Shown: one piece after another, positions 35,126 through 44,191 of the stretch | Layout of the letters: every line of letters starts with the position of its first letter | Position numbering within the stretch: position 1 is the first letter of the stretch | NCBI RefSeq assembly: GCF_029581395.1 | Contig: NZ_CP121113.1 | Coordinates: 800,501 to 864,500, forward strand | Direction: 5' to 3' | DNA length: 64,000 nucleotides | Source: Roseinatronobacter sp. S2 | GTDB lineage: Bacteria; Pseudomonadota; Alphaproteobacteria; Rhodobacterales; Rhodobacteraceae | Position numbers and translations under genes: made by a program | Notes under the pieces: generated by a model | Database searches by the model: none | The model's input: only the letters and a program-made list of their open reading frames with translations | What the model was told of the DNA's origin: nothing

Positions 35126-35357
35126 GTCCCAAGGCGCGGAGCAAAGGCCGCAGGCCGCCGCGCCATCGGTGGGCCGTCCCGCGGCCTGCCGATTTGGCTG
35201 ATGTCATGCCAAGCCTATGATCTTGGGAATATGCAGCCTGCATAAAGTGAACTTCACTCATGTCGGATCGGCAGACCCCGGCCCACCGATAGCGCGGGCT
35301 TAGTCCCCGCGCGAATGTCCCCTTCAGGCCAAAATGAACCAGCCTTGCGGTTCCATT
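35126..35357 (+). repeat. Dispersed repeat, copy C (about 230 bp)
   Basis: It runs from CCCAAGGCGCGGAGCAAAGG to CAGCCTTGCGGTTCCAT and is very similar to copy A in the same orientation. The first arm (about 35159-35194) and second arm (about 35269-35300) are imperfect reverse complements, around the palindrome TATGCAG-C-CTGCATA at 35230-35244. It fills most of the 319-bp gap between the convergent acyl-CoA dehydrogenase and LysR genes. A 111-codon frame on the minus strand crosses it but is probably not a gene. Confidence 0.85.
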
Positions 35358-35379
35358 TCCCACCCTTGCGCGATACGCG

Positions 35380-36300
35380 CTAACCGGACCCTGTGTCCTG
35401 CACATCAAACATATCGTGCAAGGCGCGGATCATGGCGCTGCTTTCCGGGGTGGGGGGCGTGTCGGCGCGGGTGCATATACCCACTGGCCCGGCCATCAGG
35501 CTGGTGCCCAGTTCCAGCGCGCACAAGCTGCCCTGTTTGATTTCATCATCCACAACACCGGCCGAGATGAACCAGACCGCATCGGACAGCTGCACCACCT
35601 TGCGCCCGAAGGCAAGCGAGACACTTTCAAAAGCGGCGGGTTGGTGCTGCAAGCCGATGCTAAGCAGATAGGACTGCACCGCAGGCGCGATGACAGCACC
35701 GCTTGGCGGCAACAAAAGCGGGAATTTCCCCAGATATTCGGCCACGGCCCCTGTTCGGGTCAGCGGATGGTCAGGGCGCACCACCATCACCACCTGTTCC
35801 GAATACAGTTGCTGAAACGCCAGACCTGTCATTTGTTCGGGGTTGGGCATACGGCCGACGGTCAGGTCCAGCGACCCTTCGCGCAGTTGTGACAGCAGCA
35901 ACCAGTTCGGCCCCGTGGATACGCGCAAGGTGCAGTTGGGCATGTCATTATAAAAGGCCAGTGCCGCGCGTGGAAATACATCAGTTGCCACAGTGGGCAG
36001 AATGCCGACGACCAGCTTTGTGATACGTTCGGGCGCGCCCCGTGCAAGGCTTTGGGCACGTTCCAGCGCCAGCATGGCCCCGCCTGCATGTTGCTGGAAC
36101 AGTTTGCCGGACGGTGTCAGCGCCAGTCTGCGGCCCGTGCGGTCAAACAGCGCCACGCCAAGAATGTCTTCCAGTTCACGGATGGTTTTTGAGGCTGCGG
36201 GTTGCGATACGCGCAACGCGCTGGCTGCCGCACTCAGGCTTTCCAGCCGCGCGGTTTCCAGAAAGCACCGCAAATGGCGCAGGCGCAGGCGTGGGTCCAT
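35380..36300 (-). CDS. LysR-family transcriptional regulator, PcaQ-like
   Basis: A 306-residue regulator. The N-terminal winged helix (residues 6-65) is followed by the effector-binding domain. The stretch LRHLRCFLETARLESLSAAASALRVSQPAASKTIRELE is a standard LysR opening, and GRMPNPEQMTGLAFQQLYSEQVVMVVR is the segment I associate with the PcaQ/GbpR branch. No protocatechuate or sugar genes are adjacent, so its target is unknown; it may act elsewhere. Confidence 0.86.
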   Translation of the reverse strand: MDPRLRLRHLRCFLETARLESLSAAASALRVSQPAASKTIRELEDILGVALFDRTGRRLALTPSGKLFQQHAGGAMLALERAQSLARGAPERITKLVVGILPTVATDVFPRAALAFYNDMPNCTLRVSTGPNWLLLSQLREGSLDLTVGRMPNPEQMTGLAFQQLYSEQVVMVVRPDHPLTRTGAVAEYLGKFPLLLPPSGAVIAPAVQSYLLSIGLQHQPAAFESVSLAFGRKVVQLSDAVWFISAGVVDDEIKQGSLCALELGTSLMAGPVGICTRADTPPTPESSAMIRALHDMFDVQDTGSG

Positions 36301-36377
36301 GGGGTGGCCTTGGGGTTGGGGCGTCCGGTGCCTATGTCCATAGCGCGGTTTGCCCGGCGTTGCAAAACAAGCGCGCT

Positions 36378-36977
36378 TTAGCGTCCGTGCCGGATGCGCG
36401 CGTATATGCGACTGGCCATGAAGAACAGGGCAAGTGCCGTCAATGCAATCACAAGCGGGTTTTCAAAGCGTGACACCACCCATGCATGCATGATGGCGAT
36501 GAAGGCCGCAGGCCAGACCAGCAGATGAAGTTTCTTCCACACTGGAAAACCAAGCAAGCGCGGTGCGGCATCCACCGACGTCAGCGCCAGCGGCAGCATA
36601 AGGATCAGGGCCGCCAGCCCAAGTTGCAAATGCACCATCTTGCGCAATTCATCTGCGGCAAATTCGATAAATCCGCCCTGATCCAGAAACAGCCATATGC
36701 TGGCATGCGCCAGTGCATATAGAAATGTCCACACGCCCAGCGGACGGCGCGCGGCGAACAGCGCGCGCCAGTTCGTCAGGAAATGCGCGAACCCCAGTGC
36801 AAGGGTCGCCATCAACATCAACAGTGCAAAGCGGCCTGTCTGGTGCAAAAGCACCTCGGCGGGCACAACGCCCAGATTTCCGCCCCGCCATTGCCAATAC
36901 AGCCACGCGCCCGGTGCCGCGCAGCCCAGCCATGCTGACCAGCCTATCAGTGCTGTCATTGGGGCGGCGGGTTTCAA
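36378..36977 (-). CDS. msrQ: MsrQ, heme-binding membrane subunit of the MsrPQ system
   Basis: A 199-residue inner-membrane protein with about six helices of the ferric-reductase-like (YedZ) family. Conserved His residues expected to bind heme are visible in LLHQTGRFAL, LAHASIW and KLHLLVW. It passes electrons from the quinone pool to the periplasmic MsrP. It overlaps msrP by ATGA, and the two form an operon. Confidence 0.92.
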   Translation of the reverse strand: MKPAAPMTALIGWSAWLGCAAPGAWLYWQWRGGNLGVVPAEVLLHQTGRFALLMLMATLALGFAHFLTNWRALFAARRPLGVWTFLYALAHASIWLFLDQGGFIEFAADELRKMVHLQLGLAALILMLPLALTSVDAAPRLLGFPVWKKLHLLVWPAAFIAIMHAWVVSRFENPLVIALTALALFFMASRIYARIRHGR

Positions 36978-37909
36978 TAGTGCTGTTCCAGATCCATGCC
37001 TGCATACATATCAGCGACCAGATCGCCATATCCGTTGAACATTTCGGTTCTGATGCGGGTGCCGTCATGCAGCCGCCGTTCCGTGGCCTGATGCCAGCGG
37101 GGGTGGCGCACGCCTGGATTCACATTGGCATAGAACCCGTATTCGCGCGGGGATTTCACATGCCATGTAGGTGCTGGCTGACTGGCTGTCAGTGAAATGC
37201 GTTTGATCGACTTGATGGATTTGAACCCGTATTTCCACGGCACCACCAGCCGGATTGGTGCACCATTCTGGTTCGGCATCACATCACCATACATGCCGAC
37301 GGCCAGCAATGTCAGCGGGTGGGTTGCCTCGTCCAGCCGCAGCGCTTCGGTATAGGGCCAGTCCAGCAGGGACCGCGCGCGCTGTGGCATGACGGAAACG
37401 TCATCAAACGATTCGAACTGCACATATCTTGCGCCGGACCCGACCCCGGCATAGGCCAATAATTCCGCCAGCGGAAAGCCGATCCACGGGATGACCATCG
37501 ACCACGCTTCGACGCAGCGTAGCCGGTAGATGCGTTCCTCCAGTGCGAAGCGGCGCAAGATGTCGTCCATGTCGATGGGGCCGGGGCGGTCGACCAGCCC
37601 GTCAATCATGATGGACCAAGGGTCTGTCTGCAACATATGGGCGTTCTGCGCGGGGTCGTCCTTGGCGGGGCCAAACTCGAAGAAATTGCAATACCCTGTC
37701 GCGACTTCCTTGGTGGTCAGGTCTTCATCGGTGGAATAGGGGCCGGATGTGAACCCTGGCAAGGGCTGCGCGCGCCCGATTGTTGGCCAACCGGCCAGCC
37801 CGGTTGCCAGCCCTGCCGTTAAGCCAGCTACGACTGCACGCCTGTTCAGAAAGGCGGCTTTCGGCGTTATCTCGGCTGTGCGGGGTATCGGGTAGCTGAA
37901 TTTGGGCAT
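36974..37909 (-). CDS. msrP: MsrP, periplasmic methionine sulfoxide reductase catalytic subunit
   Basis: A 311-residue molybdenum-cofactor enzyme (formerly YedY) that repairs oxidised methionine in periplasmic proteins. A twin-arginine signal (NRRAVVAGLTAG) lies at about residues 22-35, consistent with Tat export of a folded cofactor enzyme. The Mo-ligand Cys is in YRLRCVEAWSM. The ATG at 37909 is chosen because the family starts here (MPKFSYPIP); the upstream frame to 38215 covers the regulatory region. It is divergent from the GlnH operon, with an FNR-type box between them. Confidence 0.93.
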   Translation of the reverse strand: MPKFSYPIPRTAEITPKAAFLNRRAVVAGLTAGLATGLAGWPTIGRAQPLPGFTSGPYSTDEDLTTKEVATGYCNFFEFGPAKDDPAQNAHMLQTDPWSIMIDGLVDRPGPIDMDDILRRFALEERIYRLRCVEAWSMVIPWIGFPLAELLAYAGVGSGARYVQFESFDDVSVMPQRARSLLDWPYTEALRLDEATHPLTLLAVGMYGDVMPNQNGAPIRLVVPWKYGFKSIKSIKRISLTASQPAPTWHVKSPREYGFYANVNPGVRHPRWHQATERRLHDGTRIRTEMFNGYGDLVADMYAGMDLEQHY

Positions 37910-38050
37910 TGTCACAGTTCTTGTTTTCAGGGTGGGTGGGTTGTGTGAGCTTGGCTGTGCGGTCGCGCAGATCGGGACACGACGACAGCCCATAGGGTCG
38001 GGTATCAAAACCCCGTCATGCCACCTTTCCACATATTTGCCCGAACCTGT

Positions 38051-38064
38051 TTGATCTGGGTCAA
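38051..38064. promoter_or_regulatory. FNR/FnrL-type binding box
   Basis: TTGATCTGGGTCAA matches the FNR-family consensus TTGAY-N4-RTCAA in both half sites. It lies 141 bp upstream of the msrP start and 252 bp upstream of glnH. It may link msrPQ (a molybdoenzyme) to oxygen or redox control through FnrL or a related Crp/FNR regulator. Not tested. Confidence 0.6.
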
Positions 38065-38240
38065 GCTGGTTGATTCTGCGTGGGTGTGTTCGGCCACGCA
38101 ATGGGGGTTTTGCTGTTTTGCTTATGAAATGGGCGCCAGAGTTAATAATTTCAAAACATAGGGTTGGGGCTGTTCTGGCGCAGTGCGCAGGGCGCCATGC
38201 CAATCTGCGTTGCAAAAAAGCTTGATGGAAAAGAGAGTCT

Positions 38241-38258
38241 ATGCAAATATATTTGCAT
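38241..38258. promoter_or_regulatory. 18-bp perfect palindrome upstream of glnH, candidate operator
   Basis: ATGCAAATATATTTGCAT is a perfect 18-bp inverted repeat, 58 bp before the glnH start, in a locally AT-rich stretch. It is a good candidate operator, possibly for the RpiR-family regulator encoded at the end of the same gene cluster. The whole 37910-38316 gap contains this element, the FNR-type box and no credible gene. Confidence 0.6.
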
Positions 38259-38316
38259 CATGAAAGTTAAAAGCATGATAAAGTTGCAGAATCAGATAAA
38301 CCTCCAGGGAAATGAC

Positions 38317-39057
38317 ATGAACAACATCTTTAAAATGGCCGCTGCTGCGGTTTTCGCCTTCGGTGCCAGCGCGGCATCGGCTGATAAGCTTGTCGTTGCC
38401 ACCGACACTGCCTTTGTTCCGTTCGAGTTTATGCAAGACGGCGAGTATGTCGGTTTTGACATCGACATGTGGACCATGATCGCGCAAGAGCTGGAACTGG
38501 AATTCGACCTGCGCCCGATGGATTTCAATGGCATTATCCCCGGCCTTCAGACCGGACAGGTTGATGTCGCGCTGGCTGGTATCACCATTCGGGATGACCG
38601 CGCAGAAGTTATCGACTTCTCGGACGGGTATTATGACAGCGGTTTCCTGATCATGGTGCCAGCAGATAGTGACATCGAAAGCTCGGCTGATCTGGCAGGC
38701 AAAACGCTGGCCGTGCGCACAGGCACATCTGCGGCTGACTACGCACGCGAAAATTTCACCGACACGGAATTGCGCCTGTTCCCCAATATTGACAATGCCT
38801 ATCTGGAGTTGCGCACCGGCCGCGTGGACGCTGCCATGCATGACACCCCCAATGTGCTGTATTACATCGCAACTGCCGGTGATGGGCAGGTCAAGGCCGT
38901 GGGCGAACAGATGATGGCCCATCAATATGGAATCGGCTTTCCCAAAGGGTCCGATCTGGTGGAGCCGGTCAATCAGGCGCTGGCCAATATGCGCGAAGAT
39001 GGCCGCTATGATGAGATCTACATGAAATGGTTTGGCACCACGCCACCGGCCAACTGA
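38317..39057 (+). CDS. glnH: Polar amino acid (glutamine-type) ABC transporter substrate-binding protein
   Basis: A 246-residue periplasmic type II binding protein with signal peptide [42 protein letters not shown] and [27 protein letters not shown] are the GlnH/SBP_bac_3 hallmarks. The ATG at 38317 follows CCAGGGA. It is the first gene of a GlnH-P-Q cluster followed by a C45-type hydrolase and an RpiR regulator. The true ligand may be another polar amino acid or derivative. Confidence 0.9.
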   Translation: MNNIFKMAAAAVFAFGASAASADKLVVATDTAFVPFEFMQDGEYVGFDIDMWTMIAQELELEFDLRPMDFNGIIPGLQTGQVDVALAGITIRDDRAEVIDFSDGYYDSGFLIMVPADSDIESSADLAGKTLAVRTGTSAADYARENFTDTELRLFPNIDNAYLELRTGRVDAAMHDTPNVLYYIATAGDGQVKAVGEQMMAHQYGIGFPKGSDLVEPVNQALANMREDGRYDEIYMKWFGTTPPAN

Positions 39058-39140
39058 TTTCACACGCATCATGATGTTGGCGGGGCGTGATTTGCGCAGG
39101 CCCCGCCACACCTGACGGGCCAACCAATTGGGGGCGGATT

Positions 39141-39797
39141 ATGGAAGTCAACTGGCTGATTATATGGGATTTTATCCCGCAACTTATGAAGGGCGCGCAG
39201 GTCACGGTGCATATTACCGTTGTCGGCCTGCTGGGCGGTGTCGTCCTTGGTGCCATTGCGGGGCTGATGCGCGCCTATGGCAATGCCGTGATCAATGCAA
39301 TTGCATTTGTCTATATCGAAGTCATCCGTGGGACGCCCATTGTTGTGCAGGTGATGTTTTTGTATTTCGCGCTGCCGGTTCTGGCCTCGATCCGGATTGA
39401 CCCGATGACCACTGCGGTTCTGGCGATTGTCATCAATGCGGGGGCTTATATCGCTGAAATCGTGCGCGGGGCGGTGCTGTCCATTTCCAAAGGGTTGACC
39501 GAAGCAGGGCTGGCCATTGGCCTGCCGCGCTGGAAGGTTATTCGCTATATCGTCGGGCCGCTGGCATTCCGCCGCCTGATCCCGCCTTTGGGCAACCAGT
39601 TCATCGTAAGCCTTAAGGATACATCATTATTCATCGTCATCGGCGTGGGCGAGTTGACACGCACAGGTCAGGAAATCATGGCCGCGAATTTCCGTGCTGT
39701 TGAAATCTGGACCGCTGTTGCCGTGATGTATCTGATCATGACCGGCGTGCTGTCGCTGATGCTGCGGATGATCGAAAAGCGCATGAGGATCCTATGA
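39141..39797 (+). CDS. glnP: Polar amino acid ABC transporter permease
   Basis: A 218-residue inner-membrane permease of the His/Glu/Gln/Arg family. The EAA-loop reads [36 protein letters not shown] single permease serves as a homodimer. The ATG at 39141 directly follows GGGGCGG; the longer frame from 39087 lacks support. Confidence 0.9.
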   Translation: MEVNWLIIWDFIPQLMKGAQVTVHITVVGLLGGVVLGAIAGLMRAYGNAVINAIAFVYIEVIRGTPIVVQVMFLYFALPVLASIRIDPMTTAVLAIVINAGAYIAEIVRGAVLSISKGLTEAGLAIGLPRWKVIRYIVGPLAFRRLIPPLGNQFIVSLKDTSLFIVIGVGELTRTGQEIMAANFRAVEIWTAVAVMYLIMTGVLSLMLRMIEKRMRIL

Positions 39798-40525
39798 CCG
39801 ACGCAATCATTCAATTTCGCAATGTATCCAAGCATTTCGGCCCGCTGAAGGTTCTGGATGAGGTTGATCTGGACATCCACAAGGGCGAAGTGGTTGTGCT
39901 GATCGGCCCGTCGGGTTCTGGCAAATCTACGCTGCTGCGCTGCATCAACGGGTTGGAACAGATCACCGGCGGTGATCTGATTATCAACGGTATGAGTGTT
40001 CTGGGTGGCAACAAGGTCTTGCGTGAAATCCGGCAAGAAGCCGGCATGGTCTTTCAGCAGTTCAACCTGTTCCCGCAAATGACCGCCTTGCAGAACGTGG
40101 CTTTCGGCCCGCAGGAAGTGCGTGGCCTTAGCCGCAATGCAGCCCGCGAACTGGCCCGCGAATTGCTGGCCAAGGTGGGACTGGCCGAGAAGGCAGATCA
40201 CGAACCATCAGAACTGTCCGGTGGGCAACAACAGCGCGTGGCCATTGCGCGCGCCTTGGCGATCAAGCCAAAGGTCATGTTGTTTGATGAACCGACATCG
40301 GCACTGGACCCTGAACTGAAGCAAGAGGTGCTGAATGTCATGCGCACCCTTGCTGCCGAAGGCATGACCATGGTGGTTGTCACGCATGAAATGGGCTTTG
40401 CCAAACAGGTCGGCACGCGCCTGATTTTCATGGAGCACGGCAAGATCGCCGTGGATGGCCACCCGAAAGAGGTGATCGACACGCCCCCCAATGACCGGAT
40501 GAAGGATTTCCTACAGCATGTCTGA
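39794..40525 (+). CDS. glnQ: Polar amino acid ABC transporter ATP-binding protein
   Basis: A 243-residue ATPase with Walker [10 protein letters not shown], signature [15 protein letters not shown], Walker [15 protein letters not shown] and the switch His in VVVTHEM. All motifs are intact. It overlaps glnP by ATGA and the next gene by 8 bp, so the hydrolase that follows is part of the operon. Confidence 0.93.
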   Translation: MTDAIIQFRNVSKHFGPLKVLDEVDLDIHKGEVVVLIGPSGSGKSTLLRCINGLEQITGGDLIINGMSVLGGNKVLREIRQEAGMVFQQFNLFPQMTALQNVAFGPQEVRGLSRNAARELARELLAKVGLAEKADHEPSELSGGQQQRVAIARALAIKPKVMLFDEPTSALDPELKQEVLNVMRTLAAEGMTMVVVTHEMGFAKQVGTRLIFMEHGKIAVDGHPKEVIDTPPNDRMKDFLQHV

Positions 40526-41546
40526 CGATGCATCGTCCGAATTGCGCGCGGTGCGTATTGCGGGTTCCCCGCATGACATGGGCCTTGCGCTGGGGCGTGC
40601 CGGCCGCGCGGCCGTGCATGATGTGCTGTGCCCGCTGGATTACTGGGCGGCGGTCACCGACCCTGCCCATGATGCCGCGGTCGCGCGCATGGCGACACGC
40701 ACCAAAGCCGTTTTTCCATGGATATATCAGGAATTACAGGGGCTTGCCGACGGGTTGGGCCTGCCGTTCAGGCAGGTGATGGCGTGGAATTGTCGCGGCG
40801 ATCTGATGTCCAATGTGCCCGATGGCTGCACCACGGTTCAGTTTCCCTGTGACGTGCCAGTGATTGCCCATAATGAAGATGGCCTGCCGGAATTTCGCGG
40901 GCATGCGTTCATGATTGATGCCGCACCGCTGGATGCGCCGGAATTTACCGCCCTATGCTATCCGGGGTCCATTCCCGGCCATACGTTCGCGATGACGGGC
41001 GCAGGGCTGGTGCAGGCGGTCAATAATCTGCGCTTGCGCGATGTATCCCCGCAAATTCCGCGTATGGTTGTGGGGCGTGCGGTGCTGGCCTGCGGCAACG
41101 TTGGGGATGCACTTGATGTGCTGTCGCGCGAAAACCAGTGCGGCGGGTTTCACTTTACCTTGGCGCAGGTTGGTGACGGGGTGATCCATAGCATAGAATT
41201 TGGTGGCGGCGCTGCGGTGCACCGCCAGATCGACACCCCGTCTGCACATGCCAATCACGCGCTTCATCTGGACCTGCCGCACGGCCAGAGTGTTACGCAA
41301 TCATCTGCGGACAGACAGAAGCGCGCCACGGATCTGATTGAGGGCGGCATCCGCGATGCATTGGCCATATTGCGCGACAAGGGCGGGCAGGGGCTGCCGA
41401 TTCACCGCTGTCACCCTGATGACCCTGATCACGAAAACACCCTTGCCACAGCCATCATTCGGGTCGAAAAGGGGGGGCTACGATGGGAAGTCTATGACCA
41501 ACGATCTACACAGCCAGTCCATGCCAGACCAGAGCGTGACAGATAA
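40518..41546 (+). CDS. C45-family Ntn hydrolase (acyltransferase/amidase-like)
   Basis: A 342-residue protein related to isopenicillin-N acyltransferase (AAT) and other C45 hydrolases. The predicted catalytic Cys is in PDGCTTV (about residue 104), and the AHNEDGLPE and SHAxH-like segments fit the family. These enzymes autocleave before the Cys and hydrolyse amide bonds. Being in the GlnHPQ operon, it may process an imported N-acylated or amidated amino acid. No signal peptide, so a cytoplasmic location fits that idea. Confidence 0.78.
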   Translation: MSDDASSELRAVRIAGSPHDMGLALGRAGRAAVHDVLCPLDYWAAVTDPAHDAAVARMATRTKAVFPWIYQELQGLADGLGLPFRQVMAWNCRGDLMSNVPDGCTTVQFPCDVPVIAHNEDGLPEFRGHAFMIDAAPLDAPEFTALCYPGSIPGHTFAMTGAGLVQAVNNLRLRDVSPQIPRMVVGRAVLACGNVGDALDVLSRENQCGGFHFTLAQVGDGVIHSIEFGGGAAVHRQIDTPSAHANHALHLDLPHGQSVTQSSADRQKRATDLIEGGIRDALAILRDKGGQGLPIHRCHPDDPDHENTLATAIIRVEKGGLRWEVYDQRSTQPVHARPERDR

Positions 41547-42432
41547 GGCCCCGCAAACGGTTACCGGATTGCGTGAACTGATGCTGCGTATCGCCAAGGG
41601 CGAAGGCAACATAACGCTTGGCCCCAAGGCGCGCGAAGCGCTGGCGCGTATTCTGGATTTGCAAGGTGATCCGGCGCTGTTGTCGATCACGTCACTGGCC
41701 GACAGGCTGGGTGTAAATCCGTCCACGCTGACGCGGCTTGCGCGCAATCTGGGGTATTCGGGTTTCGGGGCGTTTCAGCAGGTGTTGCTGAATGCATCAA
41801 TGTCGGCGCCGGGGTCGTTTTACAGCCGACAGGCGGAAACAGCGTTGCGTGGCGGGGATGGGTCCGGCCCGAACGGAGTGGCCGCGCTGTGCCGTGAAAG
41901 TCAGGCCAATATCGACCGGTTTCTGGATATGTGCGATCAAAGCCAGTTTCGCCATGCCACCGAACTGATCGCGGGCGCACCGCGTGTCATGGTGTATGGA
42001 ATCCGGCAGTTTCATGCCTTTGCCAGTTTTCTGGTCTACGGGCTGCGGATGATCCGGTCGGATGTGCATTTGCTGGATTCAAACGCGTTGGGCGTGGCCG
42101 AAGGCATTGCATCCATGGGCCCGCAGGACGTGCTGGTCATTTCCAGTTGCGCCCCCTATTCGCGGCAGGTCGTGGAAGTGGCGCGCGCGGCAGTCGACAA
42201 GCCCGTTTCGGTTGTCGCCATCACCGACCGCGCGGATTCGCCCTTGATCATGGCGTCCAAGGCGGCGTTGCTGGTCCCGCATGAAACCAGCTTTTTGTCG
42301 AATTCGCTGTCAACTTTCGTGTTGGCCGCAGAATGCCTGATCAACAGTTGCGCCGCCATCGACCCCAAAGCGGCCAAGGCCGCTTTGGCGGAACGCGACC
42401 GTATGATCAGCCGGTTGGGTATTGAACTGTGA
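41494..42432 (+). CDS. MurR/RpiR-family transcriptional regulator
   Basis: A 312-residue regulator. The N-terminal helix-turn-helix (SLADRLGVNPSTLTRLARNLGYSGFGAFQQVL, about residues 65-105) is followed by a SIS domain (about 150-290: RVMVYGIRQFHAF, DVLVISSCAPYSRQVVEVARAA) that usually senses a phosphosugar or other small ligand. The start at 41494 lies inside the C45 gene in another frame (53-bp overlap); ATG 41521 is an alternative. It is the last gene of the GlnHPQ cluster and is the natural candidate to bind the palindrome upstream of glnH. Confidence 0.85.
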   Translation: MTNDLHSQSMPDQSVTDKAPQTVTGLRELMLRIAKGEGNITLGPKAREALARILDLQGDPALLSITSLADRLGVNPSTLTRLARNLGYSGFGAFQQVLLNASMSAPGSFYSRQAETALRGGDGSGPNGVAALCRESQANIDRFLDMCDQSQFRHATELIAGAPRVMVYGIRQFHAFASFLVYGLRMIRSDVHLLDSNALGVAEGIASMGPQDVLVISSCAPYSRQVVEVARAAVDKPVSVVAITDRADSPLIMASKAALLVPHETSFLSNSLSTFVLAAECLINSCAAIDPKAAKAALAERDRMISRLGIEL

Positions 42433-43614
42433 TCACGCTGTGATCTGCGCGATAGCTTGTGCCAGAACCGGCACTGTCTGGCTGTTCAGCCCTGCCATAT
42501 TGGTGCGCCCGTCCCACAGCATATAGATGCCATGATCCGCGCGCAGACACTCCACCTGTTCGGGTGTCACGGGCAGCAGTGAAAACATGCCCTGTTGCTG
42601 TTCAATAACGTCAAAGCGGTCAGACCCGGTTTCATCGCGCAGCGCTGCGGCAAGGGCGTGGCGGTTGCCGGATACGCGCGTGCGCATCTCTTCCAACTCG
42701 GTCTGCCAGACATGTTTCAGTGTTACGTCGTTCAGAATGGTGCTGACAACGCGCCCGCCATGGTCGGGCGGAAAGGCGAAATTCTGACGGTTCAGACCAG
42801 CCAGCGCGCCTGCCAGCTTTGCCTTGTCCGGTTCCGGCACGATCGCCATCGCCAGCCCCACGCGTTCACGATACAGGCCGAAATTCTTGGAACAACTGGC
42901 GGCAACCAGCACTTCAGGCAAGCGCGCTGCCAGATGCCGCAACCCGCCCGCATCTGCGTTCAGCCCTTCGCCAAAACCCTGATAGGCCATATCGACAAAC
43001 GGCACAGCACCTGTGCGCTCCAGCGCTGCGCCCATGTCTGCCCAGTCCTGCACGCTTAGGTCTATGCCGGTCGGATTGTGACAGCAGCCGTGCAGCAGAA
43101 CCACATCACCCGCCGCCGCCTGCGCAATATCCGCGAACATGCCATCACGGTCCAGCATGCCGGTGGTGGCGTCCTGATACCGGTACGGGCGTGATTTCAT
43201 GCCCGCTGCGGCAATCAGGGGGGCATGGTTCGGCCATGTCTGCGCGCTTATCCAGATGGTGGCATCGGCATGTGCGCGGCGTATCAGTTCTGCAATCTGG
43301 CGCACCGCCGTGGTGCCGCCCGGTGTGCCGACGGCGGCCACGCGTGCGTTCGGCACGGCCCCGCCCAACAGCAGCCCTTCCATGGCATCAAGAAAGGCCA
43401 CGTCACCGGCCAGTGACAGATATGTCTTGCTTTCCTGCGTTGCGACGATGTGCGATTCGGCCTTTTTCACGGCCTGCATGACAGGGGTGCGGCCCGCTTC
43501 ATCACGGTAAACGCCGACGCCCAGATCAATCTTGCCCATGCGGGGATCATCCGCGAAAGCCTGCATCAGGGCTATGATGCCGTCAAGTTTGGGCTGGGGC
43601 AGGGTTTCGAACAT
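42433..43614 (-). CDS. Aromatic/aspartate amino acid aminotransferase
   Basis: A 393-residue PLP enzyme of the AspC/TyrB class I family. It has the full N-terminal part MFETLPQPKLDGIIALM, the CCHNPTGIDLS motif, the PLP-Lys segment SCSKNFGLYRERVG, and the C-terminal MFSLLPVTPEQVECLRADHGIYM. It converts aspartate, phenylalanine or tyrosine with 2-oxoglutarate. It abuts the RpiR gene tail to tail with no spacer and is followed by GNAT and SseA genes upstream on the same strand. Confidence 0.91.
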   Translation of the reverse strand: MFETLPQPKLDGIIALMQAFADDPRMGKIDLGVGVYRDEAGRTPVMQAVKKAESHIVATQESKTYLSLAGDVAFLDAMEGLLLGGAVPNARVAAVGTPGGTTAVRQIAELIRRAHADATIWISAQTWPNHAPLIAAAGMKSRPYRYQDATTGMLDRDGMFADIAQAAAGDVVLLHGCCHNPTGIDLSVQDWADMGAALERTGAVPFVDMAYQGFGEGLNADAGGLRHLAARLPEVLVAASCSKNFGLYRERVGLAMAIVPEPDKAKLAGALAGLNRQNFAFPPDHGGRVVSTILNDVTLKHVWQTELEEMRTRVSGNRHALAAALRDETGSDRFDVIEQQQGMFSLLPVTPEQVECLRADHGIYMLWDGRTNMAGLNSQTVPVLAQAIAQITA

Positions 43615-43624
43615 CAATTGCACC

Positions 43625-44191
43625 TTAGCTGGTGACAGGGGACCAGTCGCGCACCAGAACACGGCTGCGGTCTTCTTGTCGGATTGGGGTAAAGCCGTAT
43701 TTCTGATACTGGATCAACGCGCGGGGATGGTCCAGCGTGCAGGTGTTGATGGTAAGTTTTTCAACGCCCTCGCGGTCCCATGCGGTCAGAATGGCGGTGC
43801 GCAGCATCCACGCCCCCAGACCGCGACCCACACTTTCGGGAACAAGTCCGAAATAGCATAGCTCGCAGGTATTCCCCTCGCGCCAGTCCAGCAGAAAAAA
43901 GCCCTGCGGCCAGCCCTTGTCGATCAGCGAATACAGCGCGACATCGGGGGAATTCAGCCAATCCGCAATCTCGGCATCTTCGCTGGTGTGAATGTCAGTC
44001 CAAGCATAGTCGCGTCCGACTGCGTCATAAAGCGCACGAAAATACCACACGGGTGGCTGTTCAGCCTTCAGCAATGCGCCGGACATACCGTTCGGGGTAT
44101 GCGGCCAGCTATAGCCGGGGTGTTCGGTCATTTCCAGAAAGGTGACAGTGTAGGGGATGGTCTCGCCCGCGCGGTAGGTTCTTGTGCTCAT
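43625..44191 (-). CDS. GNAT-family N-acetyltransferase
   Basis: A 188-residue acetyltransferase. The acetyl-CoA loop is ESVGRGLGAWMLRTAI (Q/RxxGxG/A type), followed by LTINTCTLDHPRALIQYQKYGFTPIRQE. The substrate is unknown. The start overlaps the sseA stop (ATGA), and 10 bp separate its stop from the aminotransferase start, so the three are probably co-transcribed in the order sseA, GNAT, aminotransferase. Confidence 0.88.
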   Translation of the reverse strand: MSTRTYRAGETIPYTVTFLEMTEHPGYSWPHTPNGMSGALLKAEQPPVWYFRALYDAVGRDYAWTDIHTSEDAEIADWLNSPDVALYSLIDKGWPQGFFLLDWREGNTCELCYFGLVPESVGRGLGAWMLRTAILTAWDREGVEKLTINTCTLDHPRALIQYQKYGFTPIRQEDRSRVLVRDWSPVTS

